NCBI GenBank assembly: GCA_038233075.1
Contig: JBBSMQ010000008.1
Span: forward strand, 62,001 to 126,000
DNA from: Iamia sp038233075
GTDB lineage: Bacteria > Actinomycetota > Acidimicrobiia > Acidimicrobiales > Iamiaceae
Direction of reading: 5' to 3'
DNA: 64,000 nucleotides
Shown here: piece by piece, positions 54,611 through 63,224 of the stretch
Numbering within the stretch: the stretch's first letter is position 1
How the letters are laid out: the number at the start of each line of letters is the position of its first letter
The notes under the pieces: model-generated
What the model was told of the DNA's origin: nothing
The model's input: the letters and a program-made list of their open reading frames with translations, nothing else
Databases searched by the model: none
Translations under genes and position numbers: made by a program

Positions 54611-55011
54611 TCATCATCGACGACCAGTTGTCCCGCATCGTCCTCGGTGGTGATCGACCCGGTGTGCTCGCCTCGGATGAGCTGGCGACCACGTGGAGCT
54701 TCCAGTACCGCCTCGTGCGCGCCCTCATCGACGACCGGATCGACGGTCGTCTGAGCCGGGGAGCGGCCGCCTCCCTGAGGGCTACTGCGGCCGCTCCACC
54801 TCCTCGGGTCCTGAGGGTGCTCGATCCTCGCGCCGTCACCCAACGAGCAGCGGAGCTCGCCATCGCCGACCGCCTCAACCTCCTGTTCGCCGAGCTGCTG
54901 GCCTCGGCGCAGCACCACGGCGCGACCATCGCGCTGAGCGAGGGGAACATCGGGCGGACCTGGCCGGGTCTCATGGAGCAGCACGGGATCCCCTTCGAGG
55001 TCCTGCCCTGA
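54607..55011 (+). CDS. PIN-like toxin of an uncommon subfamily
   Basis: 134 residues coupled to an RHH antitoxin. The start VIIIDDQLSRIVL supplies an acidic pair at the place of the first PIN aspartate. The end GATIALSEGNIGRTWPGLME, then QHGIPFEVLP, resembles the PIN C-terminus (GATxxTxDxxF...GI) but with Glu/Asn where Asp is usual. So I call it PIN-like and infer an RNase toxin. It is homologous to the broken toxin at 40571-41009, which has a different antitoxin type. Confidence 0.72.
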   Translation: MIIIDDQLSRIVLGGDRPGVLASDELATTWSFQYRLVRALIDDRIDGRLSRGAAASLRATAAAPPPRVLRVLDPRAVTQRAAELAIADRLNLLFAELLASAQHHGATIALSEGNIGRTWPGLMEQHGIPFEVLP

Positions 55012-55351
55012 TCCCGCCGGTTCGCATCGGCCTCACCGCCGAGCACCAGCCGCGTGGGCTCGTGGATGCTCGTACCTGTCCTCGTGCTGCCGGTAGGTGA
55101 CGCCCCCGATCTCGGCGCCGAACATGGCCCCGCCCGGTTCGAGGTGGTCTGCGGCCTGGGGGTTGTGACGCCCCTGTCGTCGAGGCGGAGGGTGGAGACG
55201 AAGGCCTCCTGGGGAGCCCCACACCCGTTCCTGCGACACGCACCCCGCAAGACCGCTGACGAGCGTCGCAAGAACACGGATCTGGGCAACCGTCTCACCG
55301 ACGACGGGTGGTGCACCCGGATCGCGTTCCGGCGCATGGGACCATTGTCCG
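55012..55351. other. 340-bp gap holding a copy of the lepA 3' end
   Basis: 55176-55214 repeats the last ~13 codons of lepA (56052-56090) with 2 mismatches in 39, on the same strand but without the stop codon. A 30-codon ATG ORF on the minus strand (55033-55125, starting MFGAEIGGVTYRQHEDRYEH) has no other support. Nothing else is seen. Confidence 0.5.
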
Positions 55352-56149
55352 ATGGAGGGCGAGACCGGCACCACCTTGGCGGCGGACCGCGCCTCCCTCG
55401 ACGGCAGCCGATCCGGCGGGTGGGGCGCGACCAGGGGCTGGGGCCACCTCGCCGGGCAGCCGCCCCGATGGTTCTTCCACCTCGTGCTCGCTGTCCCCAC
55501 CCTCCTGCTGGTCTGGGTCGCCGGGCTCCCGGGGGGCGGGTTCTTCCCGGGGCTCCCGTACGTGGCGGCCATCGGCCTCCTCGCCCTGGTGTGGATGGGG
55601 CGGGTGGTGGCCTTTTGCCATCGCCCCTGCCCGACGCCCAGGTCGCTGCCTTGGCTGACGGTGGCACCGGCCGGGGCGGTCGTGGTCCTCGCTCTGCTGG
55701 TGGCCGACGTTCCCTTCGACGTCCGCTGAGACCATGGCCGCCCAGCCTTCGACGAGGTCGTCGGCGCCGTCGAGCCACCTCCTGAGGGCAATGTCGTCCA
55801 GGTGCCCGGCTTTCCTCGCCGGGTGGGCACCTACGAGATCACCATCGCCACCTTCGACGGGGAGGCCGTCGCCTTCTTCGAAGCCCATGGAGGCGGCATC
55901 CTGACCTCGGCCGGCTTCCTCTACCTGCCCGACGGCGCCCGCCGCCGTCAGGTCCTCTCGGGCATCAGAGAGGTCCATCCGCTCGGCGGCGACTGGTACA
56001 CCTTCACCCTGCGCAACGAGGCGGACCGACGTGCGTTGGTGGACATCGTCAGTCGTCGAGGCGGAGGGCCGAGACGAAGGCCTCCTGGGGGACCTCGACC
56101 CGCCCGATGGACTTCATCTTCTTCTTGCCCTCCTTCTGGCGCTCGATGA
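55352..56149 (+). pseudogene. membrane protein gene interrupted by an in-frame TGA
   Basis: The first part (125 aa) has two to three membrane helices (WFFHLVLAVPTLLLVWVAGL, YVAAIGLLALVWMGRVVAF, VVVLALLVADVPF) and ends at TGA 55727. The same frame continues at once as DHGRPAFDEVVGAVEPPPEG, then VGTYEITIATFDGEAVAFFE and a soluble domain to 56149. Two-part proteins of this design are common in actinobacteria, so TGA probably replaces TGG (Trp). The 3' end overlaps lepA antisense by ~100 bases. Readthrough is the alternative. Confidence 0.65.
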
Positions 56150-57833
56150 GCTTGCGCTTGCGGCTGATGTCGCCGCCGTAGCACTTGGCCAGGACGTCCT
56201 TGCGCTTGGCCTTCACCGTCTGGCGGGCGATGATGCGCCCGCCCACCGCGGCCTGGATGGGCACGTCGAAGAGCTGGCGAGGGATGAGCTCCTTGAGCTT
56301 CTCGCACATCCGCCGGCCGTAGTCCTCGGACTTGTCGCGGTGGACGATCATGGAGAAGGCGTCGACGGGCTGGGAGTTGAGCAGTACGTCCACCTTGACC
56401 AGGGCCGAGATCTCGTCGTCGGCGGGCTCGTAGTCGAGGCTGGCGTAGCCCTGGGTGCGGCTCTTCATCTGGTCGAAGAAGTCGGTGACCACCTCGGCGA
56501 GGGGCAGCTTGTAGCGCAGCTCCACCCGCTCCGGGGACAGGTACTCGAGCTTGACCATCTCGCCCCGCCGTGCCTGGCACAGCTCCATGAGCGTGCCGGT
56601 GTAGTCCGACGGGGTGAGGAGGGTGACCGACAGGAAGGGCTCCTCGATGGCCTCCACCTGCGCCGCCTCCGGCATCTCGGACGGGTTGTCGATCTCGACC
56701 ACCTCACCGCTGCTGGTGTGGACCCGGTAGGCCACCGACGGGGCGGTGGCGATCAGGTTGAGGTCGAACTCGCGCTCCAGGCGCTCGCGCACGATCTCCA
56801 TGTGCAGCATCCCCAGGAAGCCGCACCGGAAGCCGAAGCCGAGCGCGCCCGAGCTCTCGGGCTCGTAGGTGAAGCTGGAGTCGTTGAGTCGCAGGCGCTC
56901 CAGGGCCTCGCGCAGGTCCGGGAACTGGTCGCCGTCGATCGGGAACATGCCGCAGAAGACCATGGGCTTGGGGTCGCGGTAGCCCTCGAGCGGCTCCTCG
57001 GCGGGGTGGGCAGCGTCGGTGACCGTCTCCCCGGACCGGGCCTCGCCCACGTCCTTGATGCCGGCGATCAGGTAGCCGGTCTCGCCCGGACCCAGGGTGT
57101 CGACGGGCGTGGGGCCGGGGCTGCGCACGCCGATCTCCTCCGCGGTGTGCGCCGCACGGGCCTGGAGGAACCGCAGCTTCTGGCCCGAGCGCAGCGTCCC
57201 GTCCATGACCCGCACCGAGGAGACCACCCCCCGGTACTGGTCGAAGTGGCTGTCGAAGATGAGGGCCCGCAGCGGGTCGTCGGGGTTGCCCACGGGTGCG
57301 GAGATGCGCTCCACCACCGCGTCGAGCAGGGCGGCGACCCCGTCGCCCGTCTTGGCGCTGATTCGCAGCACCTCCTCGGCGGGGATGCCGAGCACCAACT
57401 CGATCTCCTCCGCGCAGCGGTCGGGGTCGGCCGCCGGGAGGTCGATCTTGTTCATGCAGGCCACGATCTCGAGGTCGCTCTCCAGGGCGAGGTAGCAGTT
57501 GGCCAGGGTCTGGGCCTCGATGCCCTGGGCCGCGTCGACTAGCAGCACCACGCCCTCGCAGGCGGCCAGCGAACGACTGACCTCGTAGCCGAAGTCGACG
57601 TGGCCCGGGGTGTCGATGAGGTTGATGACGTGGTCGCGCCAGTCGAGGCGCACCGACTGGAGCTTGATGGTGATGCCCCGCTCGCGCTCGAGGTCCATGG
57701 AGTCGAGGTACTGGGCCCGCATGTCGCGGGCGTCGACGGCGCCGCTCAGCTCGAGGACCCGGTCCGACAGGGTCGTCTTGCCGTGGTCGATGTGGGCGAT
57801 GACGGAGATGTTGCGGAGGCGGTCGAGGTCCAT
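56049..57833 (-). CDS. lepA: elongation factor 4 (LepA)
   Basis: A 594-residue translational GTPase. G1 AHIDHGKTT is at 13-21, G2 includes RERGITI, G3 DTPGH and G4 NKID, followed by EF-G-like domains and the LepA-specific C-terminus (VLAKCYGGDISRKRKLIERQ, KEGKKKMKSIG). The ATG at 57833 lies 13 bases after a TAGGCT -10 box (57851-57846), so the leader is about 6 bases. Its last 13 codons are duplicated at 55176-55214. Confidence 0.98.
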   Translation of the reverse strand: MDLDRLRNISVIAHIDHGKTTLSDRVLELSGAVDARDMRAQYLDSMDLERERGITIKLQSVRLDWRDHVINLIDTPGHVDFGYEVSRSLAACEGVVLLVDAAQGIEAQTLANCYLALESDLEIVACMNKIDLPAADPDRCAEEIELVLGIPAEEVLRISAKTGDGVAALLDAVVERISAPVGNPDDPLRALIFDSHFDQYRGVVSSVRVMDGTLRSGQKLRFLQARAAHTAEEIGVRSPGPTPVDTLGPGETGYLIAGIKDVGEARSGETVTDAAHPAEEPLEGYRDPKPMVFCGMFPIDGDQFPDLREALERLRLNDSSFTYEPESSGALGFGFRCGFLGMLHMEIVRERLEREFDLNLIATAPSVAYRVHTSSGEVVEIDNPSEMPEAAQVEAIEEPFLSVTLLTPSDYTGTLMELCQARRGEMVKLEYLSPERVELRYKLPLAEVVTDFFDQMKSRTQGYASLDYEPADDEISALVKVDVLLNSQPVDAFSMIVHRDKSEDYGRRMCEKLKELIPRQLFDVPIQAAVGGRIIARQTVKAKRKDVLAKCYGGDISRKRKLIERQKEGKKKMKSIGRVEVPQEAFVSALRLDD

Positions 57834-57886
57834 GGCGGTCCGACGAGCCTACTGAGCGCCGCCGAGGGCCCAGCCCTCGATCAGGC

Positions 57887-58978
57887 TCAGCTCGAGGCGT
57901 CGGCCAGGGTCAGCACCGCCACCGCGGGGCGGTTGAACAGCCGCACCTGCGGGGCCCGGCCCCGCTCCACGCCCACGCCGGGCGAGACGTAGATCGGGTT
58001 GCCGTCCACCTCGTTCAGGCCGCCCCGGGCCACGGAGCGGGGCACGTCGGTGAGGGTCACGAGCGGCCCGATGCCGGGGACGACGATCTGGCCGCCGTGG
58101 GTGTGGCCGGCCACCGTGAGGTCGACCCGAGCCGCCGCGGGCAGGCCCAGCACGGTGTCGGGCCGGTGGCTCATGAGCAGGGTGAGGGCGCCGTCCTCGG
58201 GCGTGGCCTCCAGCCCGGCCCGGACGGCATCGCCGCCCTCGTCGCCGGAAGCTGCACCGTCCAGGGTGGTGCCGCCGATGCGGAGAGTCCGGTCCCCCAC
58301 CCGACCTCGATCACCTCGTCGTCCAGGATGACGACTCCGGTGCCGGCGAACACCCGGTCGGCGATGTCACCCACGTCCATGTCGCCGCGCACGAAGAAGA
58401 CGCCGTGCGGGGCCCGCAGCCTTCCGAGGTCCTGCCGCAGGGCGGGGAGCCCCCCCCTCCCGCTGCTCCGGGCTGCCCTGGAAGATGTCGCCAGGCAGGA
58501 GGATGAGGTCGGGATCGGCCGCCAGCACGGCGTCGACAGCGGCACGCTCGTGGGACCCGACGTAGGTCGTCTGGTAGTCGGCCAGCACGGCGATGCGCAC
58601 CGGCTCGTGGCCCGCCCGCTCCGCGCTGACGGCCACCGTGACCTGGTCCACCCGCAGCCAGTGGGGCTCCACGTGGGTGGCGTAAGCACCCATCGGCGCG
58701 GGGACGAGGAGCGCCACGCCCAGCACCAGGGGCAGCCGACCGCCGCCCGAGCGCGACCGGAGCGCAAGGAGGCCGACGCCGAGGATGGGGAGGCTGACCG
58801 TGATCCCCAGGTACAGCAGGTGCATGGCGGTGAAGCCCCAGCGGATCTGCCCGCTCGGGAGGGTCCCGGTCCAGATCAGGGCCAGCCCCCCGACCAGGGC
58901 GGCCCCTCCCAGCCCGGCCGCCACGGCGAGGAGGTCGACCCCCTCCCGCCCGCGGGCCGCCAGGCCGGTGAGGGCCAC
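57887..58978 (-). pseudogene. membrane-anchored metallophosphoesterase, two frameshifts
   Basis: Four to five N-terminal helices (VDLLAVAAGLGGAALVGGLA, LLYLGITVSLPILGVGLLAL) are followed by a calcineurin-like domain split over three frames: RIAVLADYQTTYVG and LLPGDIFQGSPEQREGG; then HGVFFVRGDMDVGDI (normally GNHD); then MSHRPDTV and VAGHTHGGQIVVPGIG to 57887. The shifts are at a C7 run (58450-58456) and near 58300. GTG 58978 lies inside a hydrophobic stretch, so the real start is probably further right. Confidence 0.7.
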
Positions 58979-59389
58979 ACCGAGGGCGCCGGCGAGGACG
59001 GCAGCGAACGTGAGCGGGAGGGTGACGGCTACGGCGGCGAGCCTGGCACCCGGCCGGGGCCGGTCTCGGGCGGCCCAGGGGGGTGGGCTCCCCCTGGGCC
59101 CCGCCGCCGACCCCAGGGACCGACCAGCGGAGGGCGCGCGCCAACATGTCGCGTGCGAGCGCCCACTCGGGTCCGCTGGTGAGGCACGCCGAGGCCCGGG
59201 CTGCGTCGCGACCTCCTTGCAGGGCAGAACGCCCGTCGCACCGGAGAGGCCTCGCCGAGGTCGGCGGGGTCATCCAGGCCGGCAGCTCGGGGGGCTCGCC
59301 TCTTCTGGCCCGGCCCGCATGTGACCGGCGGGGGCGCGAGCCGGTAGTGTCTCCGGGCTGTCATCCGAGTCGAGGTGTTCGAGGAACCC
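58979..59389. other. 410-bp region: probable phosphoesterase 5' part and rpsT promoter
   Basis: The phosphoesterase frame stays open to about 59080 with hydrophobic codons (LAAVAVTLPLTFAAVLAGAL), without a usual start codon. On the plus strand a TAGTGT -10 box at 59345-59350 serves rpsT. No other gene is supported. Confidence 0.5.
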
Positions 59390-59650
59390 GTGGCCAACAT
59401 CAAGAGCCAGATCAAGCGGAACCGCCAGAACGAGACCCGCCGGGTCCGCAACAAGGCCGTCCGCTCCGACCTGCGCACCCGGTCCAAGGTGGCCGAGGCC
59501 GCCGCCGCCCAGGGTGACGCGGACGCCGACGAGGCCCTCCGCCTGGCCGTGAAGCGCATCGACCAGGCCGCGGCCAAGGGCGTCATCCACAAGAAACAGG
59601 CCGCCCGCCGCAAGTCGCGCCTGGTCAAGCGCCTCGCCGCCGAGGGCTGA
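59390..59650 (+). CDS. rpsT: 30S ribosomal protein bS20
   Basis: An 86-residue basic helical protein starting MANIKSQIKRNRQNETRRVR, with the AAAKGVIHKKQAARRKSRLV end typical of S20. GTG 59390 has a GAGGAA ribosome site, and a -10 box TAGTGT at 59345-59350 gives a ~33-base leader, so this gene is conventionally led. Convergent with holA. The 135 bases between them hold no recognised element. Confidence 0.97.
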   Translation: MANIKSQIKRNRQNETRRVRNKAVRSDLRTRSKVAEAAAAQGDADADEALRLAVKRIDQAAAKGVIHKKQAARRKSRLVKRLAAEG

Positions 59651-59785
59651 GAGGCCGAGCGGATAGGTGCCAACGGGGCAGAGCCGCACGAGACGCTCCC
59701 GAGACCTCTCGGCGACAACACGGTGCCGCGGCGCCAGCCCAAGCTGAGTCGGTTCGCAGCCGGGTGACCCTGGGCCGGGTGAGGC

Positions 59786-60787
59786 TCAGCGCGCCCGGGT
59801 GCGGCTGACGCGGGCCAGACGGGCGACGAGGACCTCCAGGACCAGGTCGTCGGGCCAGGCCTGGGCGCCACGGAGGTCAAGGTCGGCATCAGCCAACCAG
59901 GTGATGGCTCGGCGGATCCCGACCGAGCCGAGGGCACGGGACTGGTTCAGGGCCTTCTTGGCCGGGAACGTGGATCCCCGCATCCCGAGGATCGCGGCCG
60001 CCTCCTTCTCGGTGCGGGCCCCCGCCCCGTCGAGGCGCAGCATCCGCGCGTAGTGGCCGTGGAGGGTGGCCATCACCTGGAGGGCGTGACGCCCTCCGCC
60101 GTGGAGCATCCGGTGCAGCAGGTCGAGGGCGCCCCCGGCGTCGCCCCTGTCGATGGCGTCGGTGAGGTCCCACGGGGGCACTCCCCCGGCTTCTCCGAGC
60201 CACGGCCGCACGTCCTCCGCTCCCAACCGGGAGCCCGGTCCGTGCACACCCACCAGGCGTTCGGCCAGCTCGACCACGGCGCCGGCGTTCTCGCCCAGCT
60301 GGCCGGCCACCAGCGAGGCGGCGGCACGATCCATGGTCACCCCGTGGCCGACCACCTGATCGATGATCCAGGTCTCGCGGTTCCGGGCCGGCGGGTCGAC
60401 CTCGACCACCTCCCCTCCCGCCGCCGTCACGGCCTTGGTGAGGGTGGGCGGCACCTTGGGCAGGCGGCTTCCCGGCTCGGGGCTCCGTTCCCACACCAGC
60501 ACCAGGTCGGTGGTGTCGAGAGGCGCCGTCAGGTGGTCGAGCAGGGGACGGAGGGCATCGGCGTTGGGGAACAGGCCCAGGTGGCGGGCCACCACGATCC
60601 GACGGTCGGTGAGGAAGGGGAGGGTGCTGGCCGCGTCGACCACGGCCGCGAGCTCCTCGTCGGCCCCGGCGTGCTCATCGACCAGGAGCCCGCGGTCGCC
60701 GTCACCGACCAGGGTGTCGACGATCGATGCGACCGCGCCCTCCCGCAGCACGTCATCACTGCCTTTGATGAGGCGGACCGAGCCCAT
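59786..60787 (-). CDS. holA: DNA polymerase III delta subunit
   Basis: A 333-residue clamp-loader delta subunit. The AAA+-like N-terminal domain lacks ATP motifs, as expected (VRLIKGSDDVLREGAVASIV, FLTDRRIVVARHLGLF), and the C-terminal collar domain includes HALQVMATLHGHYARMLRLD. The ATG overlaps the stop of the preceding small gene (ATGA). Confidence 0.94.
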   Translation of the reverse strand: MGSVRLIKGSDDVLREGAVASIVDTLVGDGDRGLLVDEHAGADEELAAVVDAASTLPFLTDRRIVVARHLGLFPNADALRPLLDHLTAPLDTTDLVLVWERSPEPGSRLPKVPPTLTKAVTAAGGEVVEVDPPARNRETWIIDQVVGHGVTMDRAAASLVAGQLGENAGAVVELAERLVGVHGPGSRLGAEDVRPWLGEAGGVPPWDLTDAIDRGDAGGALDLLHRMLHGGGRHALQVMATLHGHYARMLRLDGAGARTEKEAAAILGMRGSTFPAKKALNQSRALGSVGIRRAITWLADADLDLRGAQAWPDDLVLEVLVARLARVSRTRAR

Positions 60788-61056
60788 CAGCGCGGCCCCT
60801 CATCGACCTCGGATTCGGTGTCGCCGGCGGCCACGATGGCGTCGATCACCGCCGCGGCGCGGCGGGCGGCCTGCGGGTGCCGGGTGCGGACGGTGGCGGC
60901 GCCGTCGATGCGGGCCTGCGCCACCATGGCCGCCACCGCGGCCCGATCGGCGATGCCGGTGTCGACGTCGACGTCGACGTCGACGTCGACCTCGGCCTGC
61001 TCGGCCTCGCTGTGCTCCGCCTCGACCACGGCCAGCGGGGACGGGTCAGCGGCCAC
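60787..61056 (-). CDS. small hypothetical with a Val-Asp repeat, coupled to holA
   Basis: An 89-residue soluble protein of unknown function. The acidic N-terminal third contains VDVDVDVDVD, encoded by five perfect GTCGAC hexamers (60961-60990). The C-terminal half is an Ala-rich helix (ADRAAVAAMVAQARIDGAAT, then AARRAAAVIDAIVAAG). GTG 61056 lies 9 bases after a TAGAGT -10 box (61070-61065). Its stop overlaps the holA start, so it leads the holA operon. Confidence 0.7.
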   Translation of the reverse strand: MAADPSPLAVVEAEHSEAEQAEVDVDVDVDVDTGIADRAAVAAMVAQARIDGAATVRTRHPQAARRAAAVIDAIVAAGDTESEVDEGPR

Positions 61057-61110
61057 GGCTGGTGACTCTACCCCCGACCCCATCCTCCTCCGTCCGCTCC
61101 CGCCCTGCCT

Positions 61111-61152
61111 TTCTGAGCCACTCACGCGTCATCCCTGACGCGTGGCTCAGAA
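61111..61152 (-). terminator. long hairpin between comEC and the holA operon
   Basis: TTCTGAGCC (61111-61119) plus ACGCGTCA (61124-61131) pair with TGACGCGT (61136-61143) plus GGCTCAGAA (61144-61152): 17 base pairs with a 4-base bulge and a TCCC loop, downstream of comEC. Confidence 0.65.
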
Positions 61153-61198
61153 GCCCAGACCTCCCACCACCCCGCGTCCATCGGGGTGGCGAGTGGCG

Positions 61199-63133
61199 TC
61201 AGCCGTCGGAGGGATCCTCGGCGACGACGGTGCAGGGGCCGAGCGCGACCGGGGCCACGCACGCCGCCTCGTCGGTGGCGACCAGGGCTAGGCCACCGAC
61301 CTGGGAGCCTCCTGGAGGGTGACGACCGAGCCACACGGTCCGCCCCACGCGGGCGCGGTGGTGCGCCGCCCGTTCCTCGTCTCCGGCGCCCGAGCCCGGC
61401 CCCACGACGAGGACATCGACCCGGGTGACACCGGCGAGGCGCAGCCCCTCGAGGGTCCGGCGTGCCCCGGCGCCCGGTGCGACCACTACCACCGTGGCAG
61501 GTCCCTCGCGCCACACATCCACCCCGCTTACCGGCTCGGCCAGGAGGGGCGGCCGAGCCAGGGCGACGGCCGGCGCGATCAGGGCTCCCAGCGCCAACGC
61601 CGCGGCCAACGCCGCCTGCGGCCGCCCGAGCCCGACACCCCGCGCCGCCGTCACCCCCACCCCGGCGACGGGAGACCGTCCGAGCGACCGGCCGGGCTGC
61701 ACGTCCTCGATCCCGCCATCCGCTCCCGGGGCAGCGGCCGCCCGCCCCGGCGCCCGACCCCGCTGCGCCAGCAGGGCGAGGCCCAGCGCGGCCGCCAGGG
61801 CAACGAGGTGGGGAACGCCCAGCTCGCCGAGGGGGATCGACGCCGCTCGGCGGGCCACGCCCTCGAGCCAGGTCAGGGCGACCGACGTCGGAACGTGCGC
61901 GACGTCCGCGAGGGGCGGGACCAGCCCGGCCACCAGGCCCGCCGGCAGGCCCCAGGTCATCACCAGCGCCGCCGCCGGGGCGGACAGGACGTTGGCGGGC
62001 ATCGATGCCACCGGCACCCCGCCGAACACCCCGATCAGCAGGGGGGCCACGCCCAGCTGGGCCGCGGCGGTGACAGCGACGGGCAGCACCAGGGCCGGCG
62101 GACCGGGAGCCAGGGCGATGAGACGGGGCGCGAGGACCACGATCCCGGCCGTGGCCGCCACCGACAGCTGGAAGCCGGTGGAGCGCACCAGGAAGGGGTC
62201 GACGAGGACCAGCCCGGTGATGGCGAGGGCCAGCAAGTGGACTCCCGTGGTCGGTCGGCCCCGGGCCGTGGCCACCGCGGCGGCACCGGCCATGGCCACC
62301 GCCCGCAACACCGAGGGCTCGAAGCGGGTCACGGTGGCGAACAGGGCCAGCAGGACGGCGACGGCGAGGATCCGTCCGGTGGGCCCGGCGCGCCGCAGCA
62401 GCGGGGCCGCGACCGCCAGGACGAAGGCCACGTTCTGTCCCGACACCGCCAGGAGGTGTGAGAGACCGGAGCCACGGAAGTCGTCGGTGAGCTCCGGGGT
62501 CTGGTCCCGGTCGTCGCCCAGCACCAGGCCGACGAACAGCGAGCGCTGCTGCGGACCCAGCCCGTCGGCTCCGTCGGCCAGGGTGCGACGGAGGTGGTTG
62601 GCGGCCCGCCAGGGCACCGCGGCCGGGGGTCCCGGTCGCGCGTCGCGCACCGCGAGGCGGGCCGACACGTGTCGCACCTCCAGCCAGTCGGCGTCGTCGG
62701 GCAGGGGCCCCATGCGCCCCGTCACCTCCAGGTGCTCGCCGGCGAGACGGGGCCGCACCACCTCGGCGGCGGGAGCCTCGGCCACCAGCAGCACGAGGCG
62801 GCCGTCGAAGCGGGCGACCGCCTCCACCGCGCCCCAGCGGGCCTCGGGGTCCCCCACCAGGGTCACCTGGCCCTGCACCGGCCCCGGCTCGGGCGCGGAC
62901 ATGCCGGCCTGGGCCCGGGCGGCCAGGCCGGAGGCGGCCAGAGCGGCGGCGACGAGCAGCAGACCGGGTCGCCGCACAACAGCGGCAAGGGCGCCGATCG
63001 CCAGCGGCACGACCAGGGCCACCGGGTGGGCCACCACGGCTCCGGTCACGGTGGCCGCCGCGAGGGCGAGGGCACCGCCGGTGCTGAGCGAACGGTCCGG
63101 GCGGGGCGGAGGCGGGAGGGGCAGCTCGCTCAC
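61199..63133 (-). CDS. comEC: ComEC/Rec2-family DNA uptake channel
   Basis: A 644-residue polytopic membrane protein. An OB-like N-terminal DUF4131 region is followed by the competence domain with GSGLSHLLAVSGQNVAFVLA, RAVAMAGAAA and DPFLVRSTGFQLSVAATAGI. The C-terminal metallo-beta-lactamase domain is reduced: from ~530 on it keeps GPATVVVVAPGAGA and LRLAGVTRVDVLVV but no HxHxDH metal site, so nuclease activity is unlikely. It is downstream of comEA. Confidence 0.93.
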   Translation of the reverse strand: MSELPLPPPPRPDRSLSTGGALALAAATVTGAVVAHPVALVVPLAIGALAAVVRRPGLLLVAAALAASGLAARAQAGMSAPEPGPVQGQVTLVGDPEARWGAVEAVARFDGRLVLLVAEAPAAEVVRPRLAGEHLEVTGRMGPLPDDADWLEVRHVSARLAVRDARPGPPAAVPWRAANHLRRTLADGADGLGPQQRSLFVGLVLGDDRDQTPELTDDFRGSGLSHLLAVSGQNVAFVLAVAAPLLRRAGPTGRILAVAVLLALFATVTRFEPSVLRAVAMAGAAAVATARGRPTTGVHLLALAITGLVLVDPFLVRSTGFQLSVAATAGIVVLAPRLIALAPGPPALVLPVAVTAAAQLGVAPLLIGVFGGVPVASMPANVLSAPAAALVMTWGLPAGLVAGLVPPLADVAHVPTSVALTWLEGVARRAASIPLGELGVPHLVALAAALGLALLAQRGRAPGRAAAAPGADGGIEDVQPGRSLGRSPVAGVGVTAARGVGLGRPQAALAAALALGALIAPAVALARPPLLAEPVSGVDVWREGPATVVVVAPGAGARRTLEGLRLAGVTRVDVLVVGPGSGAGDEERAAHHRARVGRTVWLGRHPPGGSQVGGLALVATDEAACVAPVALGPCTVVAEDPSDG

Positions 63134-63224
63134 CGGTGTACCGCCACGCCGTCAGACCCACTCCCGCCACTGGTCGGCGGCAGCCACCGACGAGCGCGGC
63201 TCACCCCACGTGTCCGTGTGCCCC

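Noticed and set aside
55033..55125. 30-codon minus-strand ORF starting MFGAEIGGVTYRQHEDRYEH
   Set aside because: Less biased composition than typical shadows, but no promoter, ribosome site or family match. Noted only in the gap description.
59651..59785. A TTC-containing stem between rpsT and holA looked like a tRNA T-arm
   Set aside because: The stem has mismatches and there is no acceptor stem, anticodon arm or D-arm in register.
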